Shown: positions 17,878-26,692 of the stretch, one piece after another
How the letters are laid out: each line of letters begins with the position of its first letter
How positions within the stretch are numbered: the first letter of the stretch is position 1
From: Streptomyces sp. NBC_00525
GTDB lineage: Bacteria > Actinomycetota > Actinomycetes > Streptomycetales > Streptomycetaceae
Assembly: GCF_036346595.1 (NCBI RefSeq)
Contig: NZ_CP107834.1
Span: 3,038,001-3,102,000 of the forward strand
Length of the DNA: 64,000 nt
Direction: 5' to 3'
Made by a program: the position numbers and the translations under genes
The notes under the pieces: model-generated
What the model saw: the letters and a program-made list of their open reading frames with translations, nothing else
Told to the model about the DNA's origin: nothing
Databases searched by the model: none

Positions 17878-19365
17878 ATGCTGGACATCGCCTCACTTGT
17901 ACGTGTACATGTGGATGCACTGGTAGCGGCGCAAAATGACATGGGGGTTTGCGATGCTATTCGACGGAACGCACCGCTCGGAAAGCCGACGACCATGAGC
18001 GCACCGCACCTGCCAAGAATGGCTGGTATCGATCCCACAGTCCAGGTTTCGGCGCAAACTACCGAGCCCATCGATGAGGCCCGCGCGGCGCCCGGCGCCT
18101 TCCTCCAGGACCGGCTGGCCGGCTGGGTCTCCGATCTCACCACGCTCCACGAGCTCACCGAGCGGCTGGCCAGAACCAGCACCCTCGACGACGCGCTGCA
18201 CGAGTTCCTCGAAGCCGGAGCCGCCCTCGTCGGCGCCCGCCGGGGCCTGGTCTCCTTCGAACCCTGCGACCACCGGGGCCCCGTCAGCACCATCGGCCTC
18301 GGGCTCGCCCACGCCGAACTGGGCCGGATCGAAACCGTGCCGCGCAGCGCCACCTCCTACGGCCGCGTCCTGGAGGGCCTGCCCAACCCGGACGGCCCGC
18401 TGACCACCACCGATCTGATCGGCGACCGCGGCCTCGACCCCCGCAGACGCGAGGTCGCCGCCGACCTCGGCTACGCCGCCAGCTACGCGCTGCCCCTCAC
18501 CACCGACACGACCGGACTGCTCGGCGCCGCCGTCTGGCTCTACGACGAACCGGCGGAACCGCCCGAGCACCTGCGCCACCTCGTCGACCGGTACGCCGGA
18601 TACGCCTGCGAGCACCTGGCCCGCCTGCTGGAACTGGAACGGGCCAGGACGGATGTCGCCACCGTGACCGAAGAGCTCCTGCCCACCCGGCTGCCCCGCG
18701 TCCCCGGCGTCCAGCTCGCCGTACGCCACGAGGTGGCCCCGCAGGGCGGCAACGACTGGTACGACGCGCTCGCCCTGCCGGAGGGCGCCCTCGGGCTCGC
18801 CGTGGGATCGGTGGGCGGCTCGGGGCCCAGCGCCCTGGCCGCGACGGGACGGCTGCGCGCCGGGCTGCGCGCGTACGCGGTGATGGAGGGCGAGGACCCG
18901 GTCGCCGTGCTCTCCGACCTCGAAGTGCTGCTCCGGCTCACCGAACCGGCCCCCTCGGCGACCGCGCTCTTCGCCTACTGCGAACCGGCCCGCCGCAAGA
19001 TCCTGCTGGCCGGGGCCGGACACACCCCGCCGCTGATCATCGGCGAGCGCCGCACCTCGTACGTGGAGACCACGCTGTCCGCCCCGCTGGGCATGCTGTC
19101 CTGCTGGGAGGCGCCCAGTGTCACCATCGCCCCCGCACCTGGCGAGACGGTTCTGCTGTACACGGACGGGCTGCTGCGCCGGGCCGGTGACTCGATGGAC
19201 CGGGCGTACGCGCGGCTCCACGCGGCGGCGGCGAGCGTCCCGAGGGCGCTGCGCCCGGACGCCGCCGCGGTGGCCGACCACGTGGTGCGCACCGTGCTGC
19301 CGGAGGGCGCCGGGCGCGCGGACGGCACCGAGGACGTGGTCGTACTCGCGGCCCGGTTCGACTGA
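17878..19365 (+). CDS. GAF domain / SpoIIE-type PP2C phosphatase family protein, possibly catalytically altered
   Basis: A 495-aa protein from ATG 17878, preceded by a GGGGGGA stretch; the upstream in-frame ATG at 17851 has no site. A short N-terminal segment (MLDIASLVRVHVDALVAAQNDMGVCDA) precedes a GAF domain (about 95-240) and a SpoIIE-like PP2C domain (about 255-495) with QGGNDWYDAL, GHTPPLI and LLYTDGLLRR. The motif that normally reads GDVxGHG is GSVGGSG here (Ser311), so one metal-binding Asp is missing. It would act on anti-anti-sigma factors if active. No such partner is adjacent. Confidence 0.82.
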   Translation: MLDIASLVRVHVDALVAAQNDMGVCDAIRRNAPLGKPTTMSAPHLPRMAGIDPTVQVSAQTTEPIDEARAAPGAFLQDRLAGWVSDLTTLHELTERLARTSTLDDALHEFLEAGAALVGARRGLVSFEPCDHRGPVSTIGLGLAHAELGRIETVPRSATSYGRVLEGLPNPDGPLTTTDLIGDRGLDPRRREVAADLGYAASYALPLTTDTTGLLGAAVWLYDEPAEPPEHLRHLVDRYAGYACEHLARLLELERARTDVATVTEELLPTRLPRVPGVQLAVRHEVAPQGGNDWYDALALPEGALGLAVGSVGGSGPSALAATGRLRAGLRAYAVMEGEDPVAVLSDLEVLLRLTEPAPSATALFAYCEPARRKILLAGAGHTPPLIIGERRTSYVETTLSAPLGMLSCWEAPSVTIAPAPGETVLLYTDGLLRRAGDSMDRAYARLHAAAASVPRALRPDAAAVADHVVRTVLPEGAGRADGTEDVVVLAARFD

Positions 19366-19475
19366 GCCGCAGCGCACGCGGACCGCTCGCGATGTAAGAG
19401 GTCTTCCGGCCCTGGGCCCCCTTCCGTACGCCCGTACGATGGAGATGGTCCAGTGTCGTATCAAGGAGAACAGTT

Positions 19476-20936
19476 GTGTCTGAGGAGTTCCCGGAGACCC
19501 CGGAGACCGAAGAGACAGAGCCCGTCAAGCAGCGGAAGAACGGCCTGTATCCGGGCGTCTCCGATGAGCTCGCCGCCAGCATGAAGTCGGGCTGGGCCGA
19601 CACCGAACTGCACGGTCTGGAGCCGATCCCCCAGGCCGGGCACACCGCCGACCGCCGTGCCGCGCTCTCCGCGCGCTTCCCCGGCGAGCGGCTGGTCGTT
19701 CCGGCCGGCCGGCTGAAGACCCGTTCCAATGACACCGACTACGCCTTCCGCGCCTCCACCGAGTACGCGTACCTCACCGGCGACCAGACCCAGGACGGCG
19801 TCCTCGTCCTGGAGCCGGTCGACGGCGGCCACGAGGCGACGATCTACCTGCTGCCCCGCTCGAACCGGGAGAACGGCGAGTTCTGGCTCGACGGCCAGGG
19901 CGAGCTGTGGGTCGGCCGCCGGCACGCCCTCGCCGAGGCCGAGCAGCTGCTGGGCATCCCCGCCAAGGACGTCCGCGAGCTGCCCGCCGCACTCGCCGAG
20001 GCCACCGGCCCCGTCCGCAACGTCCGCGGCCACGACGCCGGCATCGAGGCCGCGCTCACCGACAAGGTCACCGCGGAGCGCGACGAGGAACTGCGCGTCT
20101 ACCTCTCCGAGGCCCGCCTGGTGAAGGACGCCTTCGAGATCGCCGAACTGGCCAAGGCGTGCGACATCACCGCGCGCGGCTTCGAGGACGTCGTCAAGGT
20201 CCTCGACAAGGCCGAGGCCACCAGCGAGCGCTACATCGAGGGAACGTTCTTCCTCCGCGCCCGCATCGAGGGCAACGACATCGGGTACGGCTCGATCTGC
20301 GCCGCCGGCCCGCACGCGACCACCCTGCACTGGGTGCGCAACGACGGCGCCGTCCGCTCGGGCGAACTGCTGCTGCTCGACGCCGGGGTGGAGACCAACG
20401 ACCTCTACACCGCCGACGTGACCCGCACGCTTCCCATCAGCGGCACGTTCACACCGCTCCAGCGCAAGATCTACGACGCGGTGTACGAGGCCCAGGAGGC
20501 GGGTATCGCCGCGGTGAAGCCCGGCGCCGAGTTCCGGGACTTCCACGACGCCGCGCAGCGGGTGCTCGCCGAGAAGCTCGTCGAGTGGGGCCTGCTCGGC
20601 GACCTGTCGGTGGAGAAGGTCCTGGAGCTGGGCCTCCAGCGCCGCTGGACCCTGCACGGCACCGGCCACATGCTCGGCATGGACGTCCACGACTGCGCCG
20701 CCGCGCGCACCGAGGCGTACGTGAACGGCACGCTGGAGCCGGGCGTGTGCCTCACCGTAGAGCCCGGTCTCTACTTCCAGGCCGACGACCTGACCGTGCC
20801 GGAGGAGTACCGCGGCATCGGCGTCCGGATCGAGGACGACATCCTCGTCACCGAGGACGGCAACCGGAACCTGTCGGACAGGCTGCCCCGGCGCGCCGAC
20901 GAGATCGAGGCGTGGATGGCCGGCCTCAAGGGCTGA
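19476..20936 (+). CDS. pepP: Xaa-Pro aminopeptidase (aminopeptidase P, M24B)
   Basis: A 486-aa cytosolic metallopeptidase that removes N-terminal residues before proline. It begins at GTG 19476 after AAGGAGA. An aminopeptidase P N-terminal domain (about 40-215) is followed by the pita-bread catalytic domain with the five metal ligands in LLLDAGVETNDLYTADVTRT (two Asp), GTGHMLGMDVHD (His), LTVEPGLYF (Glu) and GVRIEDDILVT (Glu). A strong hairpin lies directly downstream. Confidence 0.95.
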   Translation: MSEEFPETPETEETEPVKQRKNGLYPGVSDELAASMKSGWADTELHGLEPIPQAGHTADRRAALSARFPGERLVVPAGRLKTRSNDTDYAFRASTEYAYLTGDQTQDGVLVLEPVDGGHEATIYLLPRSNRENGEFWLDGQGELWVGRRHALAEAEQLLGIPAKDVRELPAALAEATGPVRNVRGHDAGIEAALTDKVTAERDEELRVYLSEARLVKDAFEIAELAKACDITARGFEDVVKVLDKAEATSERYIEGTFFLRARIEGNDIGYGSICAAGPHATTLHWVRNDGAVRSGELLLLDAGVETNDLYTADVTRTLPISGTFTPLQRKIYDAVYEAQEAGIAAVKPGAEFRDFHDAAQRVLAEKLVEWGLLGDLSVEKVLELGLQRRWTLHGTGHMLGMDVHDCAAARTEAYVNGTLEPGVCLTVEPGLYFQADDLTVPEEYRGIGVRIEDDILVTEDGNRNLSDRLPRRADEIEAWMAGLKG

Positions 20937-20957
20937 TCACCGGCCTGCCGTAGGTAC

Positions 20958-21001
20958 GGGAGGGCGCCCTGCTCAGGACACCATGAGCAGGGCGCCCTCC
21001 C
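20958..21001. terminator. Bidirectional terminator overlapping the end of the RsbW-like gene
   Basis: A perfect 17-bp stem (20958-20974 with 20985-21001) surrounds a 10-nt loop. The right arm codes for the C-terminal residues of the minus-strand gene, and the stop codon (20973-20975) lies at the arm/loop junction. Confidence 0.9.
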
Positions 21002-21533
21002 GCCATTTCAGGACCTTGTCGAAGCTCACCACCGCGCCGGCGCGCCCCGGGCGGTTGCCGAAGTGCACATGGTCGGCGAGCTGTTCGATCAGGCACAGGC
21101 CCCGTCCCTCCTCGGCGGTGACGGGCGGATGCGACGCGTACTGCGAATCCGGCAGTCCGCTCCCGGGCTGCCGCCCGGAGGTGTGCGGCCCGGAGGTGTG
21201 CGGCCCGGTGTGTGCGGGGAATCCGGGCCCCGAATCGGCGACTTCGATACGGCACTTCTCGCCGTCCAGATACGCGGTGACCCGGTACTGGCCGCTGGTC
21301 GTGGCGGACGGCTCCTCCCAGGCGTCCCGGTCCCTCCCGGAAGCGCCGGAGGCGTCGTCGCGCTCCCCGCCGTGCTCGACCGCGTTCGCACAGGCTTCGC
21401 TGAGCGCGAGAGACAGGTCGAAGGAGATGTCCGGGTCCACGCCCGCGGATTCCATCGTGCCGAGCAGGAACCGGCGGGCGAGCGGGACGCTCGCAGCGTC
21501 GCGCCGCAATTGGAGTGACCACCAGATGCTCAT
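20973..21533 (-). CDS. RsbW-like ATP-binding protein (anti-sigma factor kinase family)
   Basis: A 186-aa GHKL ATPase-type protein. It starts at ATG 21533 with AGGAGG seven bases upstream. The N-box is LALSEACANAVEHGG, the G1 box is EVADSGPGFPAH and the G2 region is GRGLCLIEQLADHV. A flexible insert rich in Gly/Ser/Pro and containing a short TSGPHTSG repeat (about 110-135) sits between the boxes. This family phosphorylates anti-sigma antagonists or holds sigma factors. No antagonist gene is adjacent; it converges on pepP. Confidence 0.87.
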   Translation of the reverse strand: MSIWWSLQLRRDAASVPLARRFLLGTMESAGVDPDISFDLSLALSEACANAVEHGGERDDASGASGRDRDAWEEPSATTSGQYRVTAYLDGEKCRIEVADSGPGFPAHTGPHTSGPHTSGRQPGSGLPDSQYASHPPVTAEEGRGLCLIEQLADHVHFGNRPGRAGAVVSFDKVLKWREGALLMVS

Positions 21534-21801
21534 GCTCCGGCCTCCTGGTTGCGGCTAGACATACCGATACGTATTGCCGCGCCGGGGCGGTCGTAAGCAC
21601 GCGCCCGCCCCGAGACCACTCATTCAGCGGATGGCCGGATGCGCCACTTCGGTGTAATCGCGTCCCACCAGCCCCTTTCCGGACCGCCCTCGCCCCTCCT
21701 GAACCCGTCCGAACAGCCCCGCTCGCACCAATCCGCCCGGAAGACGACCTTCCGGACCTGCCGTACGGGGGCGGGGGGCCGGGTGCGATGATGGGGCCGC
21801 C

Positions 21802-22611
21802 ATGTCTGTGTCTGTGGGACGCGCCGGAGCCGGTCTGCGGCTACTGAGGGCCGCGGTGTTCGCCGCGGTCTGCGTCGCGTTGTCCGCTGCCGGGCATGCG
21901 CTGGCCGCCTGCGCGACCGTCCCCTGGTGGACCCTGCTCGCCGCGTTCCTCGGTGTTCTCGCGGTGGCCGTCCCCCTCGCGGGGCGCGAACGCTCCCTGC
22001 CCTCCATCGCCGCCGCCCTGGCCGGCGGACAGCTCGCCCTGCACGTCGTGTTCGGGGTGGGCACGCACACCGCCACCGCCGCGACCGGGCCCGCCGCCGG
22101 CGACGACGCGCTGATCCGGTTCGCGGCGAGCATCGTGTGCGGGGCCGGTCCCGCCCAGCTGAACGCCGCCGACGCGCGGGACATCGTGAGCACCGCGGGC
22201 ATCGACCCGGCGACGGTGACCGCCCAGGCGCACCAGCACCTGGCCGCGGCACCCTCCGGCACCATGTCCGCCCTCACCGGCACGCTGCCCGGCCTGCCCA
22301 TGCTGCTCGGGCACCTGCTGGCCGCCCTGGCCACCGGGTGGCTGCTGCGGCGCGGCGAGGTCGCCCTGTTCCGCATCGCCCGGCTCTCGGCCCACGGCGC
22401 GCAGCAGCTCGCGGCCGGGGCCCGGCTGCGGGCACTGCGGAACGCGTTCCGCCTCGTCGCCGCGCTGCGCTCCGGTCTGTCCGGCGAGTCCGCTACCGGG
22501 CCGCGCATCCCCCGTACGGCCGCGGACGCACCGTGCCCGGCCACCGGGGACACCCTCCAGCACATGGTGATCAGGCGCGGACCGCCCTCCGTACTCGCTC
22601 TCGCAGCCTGA
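21802..22611 (+). CDS. Polytopic membrane protein of the copper cluster
   Basis: A 269-aa protein with about four hydrophobic helices (RAAVFAAVCVALSAAGHALA, WTLLAAFLGVLAVAVPLA, IAAALAGGQLALHVVFGVG, LPMLLGHLLAALATGWLL). Histidines occur in or beside the membrane segments (GHALA, QLALHVVFG, GTHTAT). It stands first in a row of copper-trafficking genes, so a role in copper or metallo-oxidase assembly is inferred. No ribosome site precedes the ATG, so translation may be leaderless or weak. Confidence 0.75.
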   Translation: MSVSVGRAGAGLRLLRAAVFAAVCVALSAAGHALAACATVPWWTLLAAFLGVLAVAVPLAGRERSLPSIAAALAGGQLALHVVFGVGTHTATAATGPAAGDDALIRFAASIVCGAGPAQLNAADARDIVSTAGIDPATVTAQAHQHLAAAPSGTMSALTGTLPGLPMLLGHLLAALATGWLLRRGEVALFRIARLSAHGAQQLAAGARLRALRNAFRLVAALRSGLSGESATGPRIPRTAADAPCPATGDTLQHMVIRRGPPSVLALAA

Positions 22612-22642
22612 CGCGACGCCCTCCACGCGATGCGTACCGGCC

Positions 22643-22688
22643 CGTGCTCCGCGCCCTTCGGCGCGAGCGGGACCGGGCGCGGAGCACG
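22643..22688 (+). terminator. 14-bp hairpin between membrane-protein gene and ycnI
   Basis: CGTGCTCCGCGCCC (22643-22656) pairs perfectly with GGGCGCGGAGCACG (22675-22688). It may terminate the first gene or attenuate transcription into the copper genes. Confidence 0.6.
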
Positions 22689-22772
22689 CCCGTACGGAGG
22701 CGGTGTCGCGATGCCGGTGCGCACCCGCGCTCCGGAGCACCCTTCCCTCGCGCCTCTGTGGAGTGATCCCCC

Positions 22773-23513
22773 ATGAACGTTTCCCGCATCGCCCTCGCCG
22801 GCGGCGTCGCCGCGACCACCGTGCTGATGCTCGCCGGTACGGCCTCCGCCCACGTCAGCGTCCAGCCGCAGGGCGAGGCCGCCAAGGGCGGCTACGCCGT
22901 CATCAACTTCAAGGTCCCCAACGAGCGTGACAACGCCTCGACCACCAAGCTCGAGGTCAACTTCCCGACCGACCACCCGCTGGCGTCCGTGATGCCGCAG
23001 CCGGTGCCCGGCTGGGACATCGAGGTGACGAAGAGCAAGCTGGCCGAGCCGCTGGAGATGCACGGCAAGACGATCAACGAGGCCGTCTCCAAGGTCACCT
23101 GGACCGGCGGCAAGATCGAGCCCGGCCGCTTCCAGCAGTTCCCGCTCTCCGTCGGCCAGCTCCCCGAGGACGCCGACCAGCTGGTGTTCAAGGCCATCCA
23201 GACGTACTCCAACAAGGAGGTCGTCCGCTGGATCGAGGTGCCCCAGGAGGGTGCCGACGAGCCCGACTCCCCCGCCCCCGTGCTCAAGCTGACCGCCCCG
23301 GCCGGTGACGGGCACGGCGCCTCCGCCGCGTCCGGCTCGGACTCGTCGAAGTCCTCGGACGCCTCGGACTCCGCCGAGAAGGGCAAGGAGACCGCCACCG
23401 CCTCGGCGTCCTCCGAGGACAACACCGCACGAGTGCTCGGCATCGTCGGCATCGTCATCGGTGTCGCCGGTGTGGCCTTCGGTGTCCTGGCCGGGCGCCG
23501 TCGTACGACCTGA
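22773..23513 (+). CDS. ycnI: YcnI family (DUF1775) copper-binding membrane-anchored protein
   Basis: A 246-aa protein with GGAGTGA before the ATG. A signal peptide ends ASA, so the mature protein begins HVSVQPQ, giving the N-terminal His that YcnI uses to bind Cu(II). The DUF1775 domain runs to about residue 160 (WIEVPQEG), followed by a Ser/Asp-rich linker and a C-terminal membrane helix (VLGIVGIVIGVAGVAFGVLAGRRR). It works outside the membrane with the downstream Sco and ECuC proteins. Confidence 0.9.
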   Translation: MNVSRIALAGGVAATTVLMLAGTASAHVSVQPQGEAAKGGYAVINFKVPNERDNASTTKLEVNFPTDHPLASVMPQPVPGWDIEVTKSKLAEPLEMHGKTINEAVSKVTWTGGKIEPGRFQQFPLSVGQLPEDADQLVFKAIQTYSNKEVVRWIEVPQEGADEPDSPAPVLKLTAPAGDGHGASAASGSDSSKSSDASDSAEKGKETATASASSEDNTARVLGIVGIVIGVAGVAFGVLAGRRRTT

Positions 23514-23582
23514 CCGGCTCCAGGGGGCCGGGACACCGCCCGGCCCCACCCGCTCCACCGACCCACCAGGAAACAGTGCTCC

Positions 23583-24236
23583 ATGGTTAAGAAGATCGTG
23601 CCGGCCGCGGCGCTCGTCATCGCGGCCGCGCTCACCCTGTCGGCCTGCGGCAGCAGTGACAACGACAGCAAGAAGCCCATCGCCGAAGTGTCGGTGGAGG
23701 AGAAGACGCAGGCGGCGACGGTGCTCGACACGCCGTTCACCAAGCCGGACCTCGTGCTGACCGACACGCACGGCAAGAAGTACGACCTGCGCAAGGAGAC
23801 CAAGGGCAAGCCGACGCTCATCTACTTCGGCTACACCAACTGCCCCGACGTCTGCCCGCTCATCATGAGCAACATCGCCATCGCCAAGAAGGCCCTGCCC
23901 AAGGCCGACCAGGACGATCTCCGGGTCGTCTTCGTCACCACCGACCCGGAACGCGACACCCCCGCCTCGCTCGGCAGCTGGCTCAAGGCGCAGGACCCCT
24001 CCTTCGTCGGCCTCACCGGCGACTTCCCGACGATCCAGGCGGGCGCCCGGCAGATCGGCATCGGTATCGACGCGCCGAAGAAGGAGAAGGACGGCACGGT
24101 CGTCTCCATGCACGGCTCGCAGGTCATCGCGTTCTCCCCGAAGACCGACAAGGGATACCTGGTCTACAGCGAGGACACCACGCCCGACGACTACACCAAG
24201 GACCTCCCCAAGATCGTCAAGGGGGAGAACCCGTGA
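23583..24236 (+). CDS. sco: Sco1/SenC family copper metallochaperone (lipoprotein)
   Basis: A 217-aa lipoprotein (LSAC lipobox at about residue 20-23) with a thioredoxin fold. The copper ligands are Cys87 and Cys91 (CPDVCP) and His177 (SMHGSQV). Sco proteins deliver Cu to cytochrome oxidase CuA and, in S. lividans, take part in the pathway to the radical copper oxidase GlxA. The stop codon overlaps the next start (GTGA), so it is translationally coupled to the ECuC-like gene. Confidence 0.93.
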   Translation: MVKKIVPAAALVIAAALTLSACGSSDNDSKKPIAEVSVEEKTQAATVLDTPFTKPDLVLTDTHGKKYDLRKETKGKPTLIYFGYTNCPDVCPLIMSNIAIAKKALPKADQDDLRVVFVTTDPERDTPASLGSWLKAQDPSFVGLTGDFPTIQAGARQIGIGIDAPKKEKDGTVVSMHGSQVIAFSPKTDKGYLVYSEDTTPDDYTKDLPKIVKGENP

Positions 24237-24682
24237 ACCGCCGCACGGCCCTCGCCGGCGTTCTGGCCCTGACCACGGGCCTCGCGCTGGCGGGGTGCTC
24301 GTCCTCGTCGGACACCCCGGACCTCCAGGTCATCGGCGGGTTCATGCCGCAGCCCGTCAACGACATGGCGGCCGGCTTCCTCGTCGTGCAGAACCACGGC
24401 ACCGGGGACGACCGCCTCACCTCGGTCACCAGCCCGCTCTCGGACGACATCACGATCCACGAGACGAGGGACCAGGTCATGCGCAAGGTGGCCTCGTTCG
24501 ACGTGCCCGCGGGCGGCGAGCTGAACCTCGAACGCGGGGGCAACCACATCATGTTCATGAAGCTCAAGCGGCAGCCCAAGCAGGGCCAGAAGGTATCCGT
24601 GGAACTGCACTTCGAGAAGGCCGGCGCGATCGAGGTCGACCTTCCCGTGAAGGAGACCACCCACAACCCGAAGAAGCAGTGA
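24233..24682 (+). CDS. ecuC: PCu(A)C / ECuC-type extracellular copper chaperone (lipoprotein)
   Basis: A 149-aa lipoprotein (LALAGC lipobox). The Cu(I) site has the family pattern of two Met and two His: His76, Met83, then 21 residues to His105 and Met107 (HIMFM). In S. lividans, ECuC hands Cu(I) to Sco. GTG 24233 overlaps the sco stop codon by four bases. GGGGGAGA in the end of sco provides the ribosome site. Confidence 0.9.
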   Translation: MNRRTALAGVLALTTGLALAGCSSSSDTPDLQVIGGFMPQPVNDMAAGFLVVQNHGTGDDRLTSVTSPLSDDITIHETRDQVMRKVASFDVPAGGELNLERGGNHIMFMKLKRQPKQGQKVSVELHFEKAGAIEVDLPVKETTHNPKKQ

Positions 24683-24695
24683 GGGACTGACCGCC

Positions 24696-26684
24696 ATGAC
24701 AGCCACCGCCCCGCCCTTCGGGCCGTTCCCGGCCGCCCCGCGACGGCCGCTCGCCGTCGCAGGACTCCTCACCGTGCTGCTCGGCGCGGTGCTCGGTCTG
24801 CTGCTGGCCACCGCGGCCCCCGCGTCGGCCCACGCCGCGCTCACCGGGAGCGATCCGCAGGACGGGTCGGTGGTCGCCACCGCGCCCAAGGAAGTCACCC
24901 TCACCTTCTCCGAGCAGGTCGCCGTCGGAAAGGACTCCATCCGCGTCCTGGACCCGTCCGGCGAACGCGCCGACACCCAGGCCGACCCGCTCGACCTGAA
25001 CAGCGGGTCCACCGTGAAGTACGGCGTCGCCCTGCGCGACGACCTGCCCGAGGGCACGTACACCGTGGCCTGGCAGGCGGTCTCCGCCGACAGCCACCCG
25101 GTCTCCGGCGCCTTCACCTTCTCCATCGGCGCCCCCTCCGAGACCACCGTCTCCCTCTCCCGCAGCGAGGCCGGGGGCGGCCTGGTCGGCGCCCTCTACG
25201 ACATCGCGCGCTACGCCGCGTACGCCGGGTTCATCCTGCTCGCGGGCGGCGCCGCGTTCGTCCTCGCCTGCTGGCGGCGCGGCGCGGGCGCACGCCCCTT
25301 GCAGCGGCTGGTCGTACGCGGCTGGCTGACGCTCACCGCGGCGACGATCGCGATGCTCCTCCTGCGCAACCCGTACACCGGTTCCGGGAAGCTGGGGGAC
25401 GTCTTCGACCTCAACGGCCTCAAGGCGGTTCTCGACACCAAGCCCGGCGCGGCGCTGGTCTCCCGGCTGCTGCTGCTCGGCGCGAGCGCGCTGTTCGTCG
25501 CGGTGTTGTTCGGCGCGTACGCCAAGCGCGAGGACCCCCGCGAGAAGAAGGACCTCACCTTCGGCCTGGCCCTCGGGGGCGCGGTCATCGCCACCGGTAT
25601 CGCCGGCACCTGGGCCCTGGCCGAGCACGCGTCCACCGGCATCCAGCCCGGCATCGCGATGCCCGTCGACATACTCCATCTGCTGGCCGTCGCCGCCTGG
25701 CTGGGGGGACTCGCGGCCCTGCTGACCGCGCTGTACCGCACGCCCGACCTGCCCCCCTCCGCCGTGCGGCGCTTCTCCACGATCGCCCTCGTCAGCGTGG
25801 TCGTCCTCGCCTCGACCGGCCTCTACCAGTCGTGGCGGCAGGTCGGCACGTGGTCGGCGCTGACCGGTACGGATTACGGGCAGCTCCTCCTCGTCAAGGT
25901 GGGGCTGGTCGCCGTCCTGGTGGGCATCGCGTCCATGTCGCGCCGCTGGACGGGCCGACTGGCCGCAGGCACCGCGACGGACGAGGCGGAGGCCGGCGCG
26001 GCAGCCGGGACCGACGCGGCGGCAGACCCCGACGACGCGGTGGACACCGATGAGGACGCCGCCGAGAGCGCCGCCCGGAGCGAGGCGGACACCGCCTCCC
26101 AGGACCCCGTACGGGCCGCTCAGCTCGCCCGGCAGCGGGCCGCCGTGGCCACCGCCGAGAAGAAGCGCATACGCGACGCCGACCCCGGACGCTCGGGGCT
26201 GCGCCGCTCCGTGCTGGCCGAGGTCGGCGTCGCCGTGGCCCTGCTGGCCGTGACCACCTTCCTCACCTCCACCGAGCCCGGCCGTACGGAGGAAGAGGCG
26301 GCCCGCTCGTCGTCGCCGGCAGCGGCCGCGCCCGTGCAGAGCGGCCCCGTCAGCCTCACCCTGCCGTTCGACACGGGCGGCGAGAACGGCAAGGGCACGG
26401 TACGGCTGGACATCGATCCGGGTCGCACCGGAGCCAACGTGATCCACCTGTGGATCGACGACCCCGCCAAGAAGCCCATGGACGTCCCCGAGGTGAAGCT
26501 CGCCTTCACCCTGGAGTCGAAGGACATCGGCCCCCTCCCGGCCGTCCCGGCCAAGCTGGCCGAGGGCCACTGGACCGCCACCGGCCTCCAGCTGCCGATC
26601 GCCGGCGACTGGACGGTCTCGGTGACCGTGCGGACTTCGGACATCGACCAGGCAACGGTCAACGAGAACGCGAAGATCGGCTGA
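24696..26684 (+). CDS. copCD: CopC-CopD fusion with C-terminal YtkA/FixH-like domain
   Basis: A 662-aa protein. After a signal segment ending ASA the mature N-terminus is HAALTGSDPQDG, the CopC copper ligand His1, with the second motif at DSHPVSGAF (about 130-138). Eight or so membrane helices follow (CopD, about 165-430) with conserved His in FVLACW and HLLAVAAWLGGL areas. An Asp/Ala-rich cytoplasmic loop and a final helix lead to an extracellular YtkA-like domain (about 550-662). It probably imports or handles Cu for the cluster. Confidence 0.9.
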   Translation: MTATAPPFGPFPAAPRRPLAVAGLLTVLLGAVLGLLLATAAPASAHAALTGSDPQDGSVVATAPKEVTLTFSEQVAVGKDSIRVLDPSGERADTQADPLDLNSGSTVKYGVALRDDLPEGTYTVAWQAVSADSHPVSGAFTFSIGAPSETTVSLSRSEAGGGLVGALYDIARYAAYAGFILLAGGAAFVLACWRRGAGARPLQRLVVRGWLTLTAATIAMLLLRNPYTGSGKLGDVFDLNGLKAVLDTKPGAALVSRLLLLGASALFVAVLFGAYAKREDPREKKDLTFGLALGGAVIATGIAGTWALAEHASTGIQPGIAMPVDILHLLAVAAWLGGLAALLTALYRTPDLPPSAVRRFSTIALVSVVVLASTGLYQSWRQVGTWSALTGTDYGQLLLVKVGLVAVLVGIASMSRRWTGRLAAGTATDEAEAGAAAGTDAAADPDDAVDTDEDAAESAARSEADTASQDPVRAAQLARQRAAVATAEKKRIRDADPGRSGLRRSVLAEVGVAVALLAVTTFLTSTEPGRTEEEAARSSSPAAAAPVQSGPVSLTLPFDTGGENGKGTVRLDIDPGRTGANVIHLWIDDPAKKPMDVPEVKLAFTLESKDIGPLPAVPAKLAEGHWTATGLQLPIAGDWTVSVTVRTSDIDQATVNENAKIG

Positions 26685-26692
26685 GCAGGACC

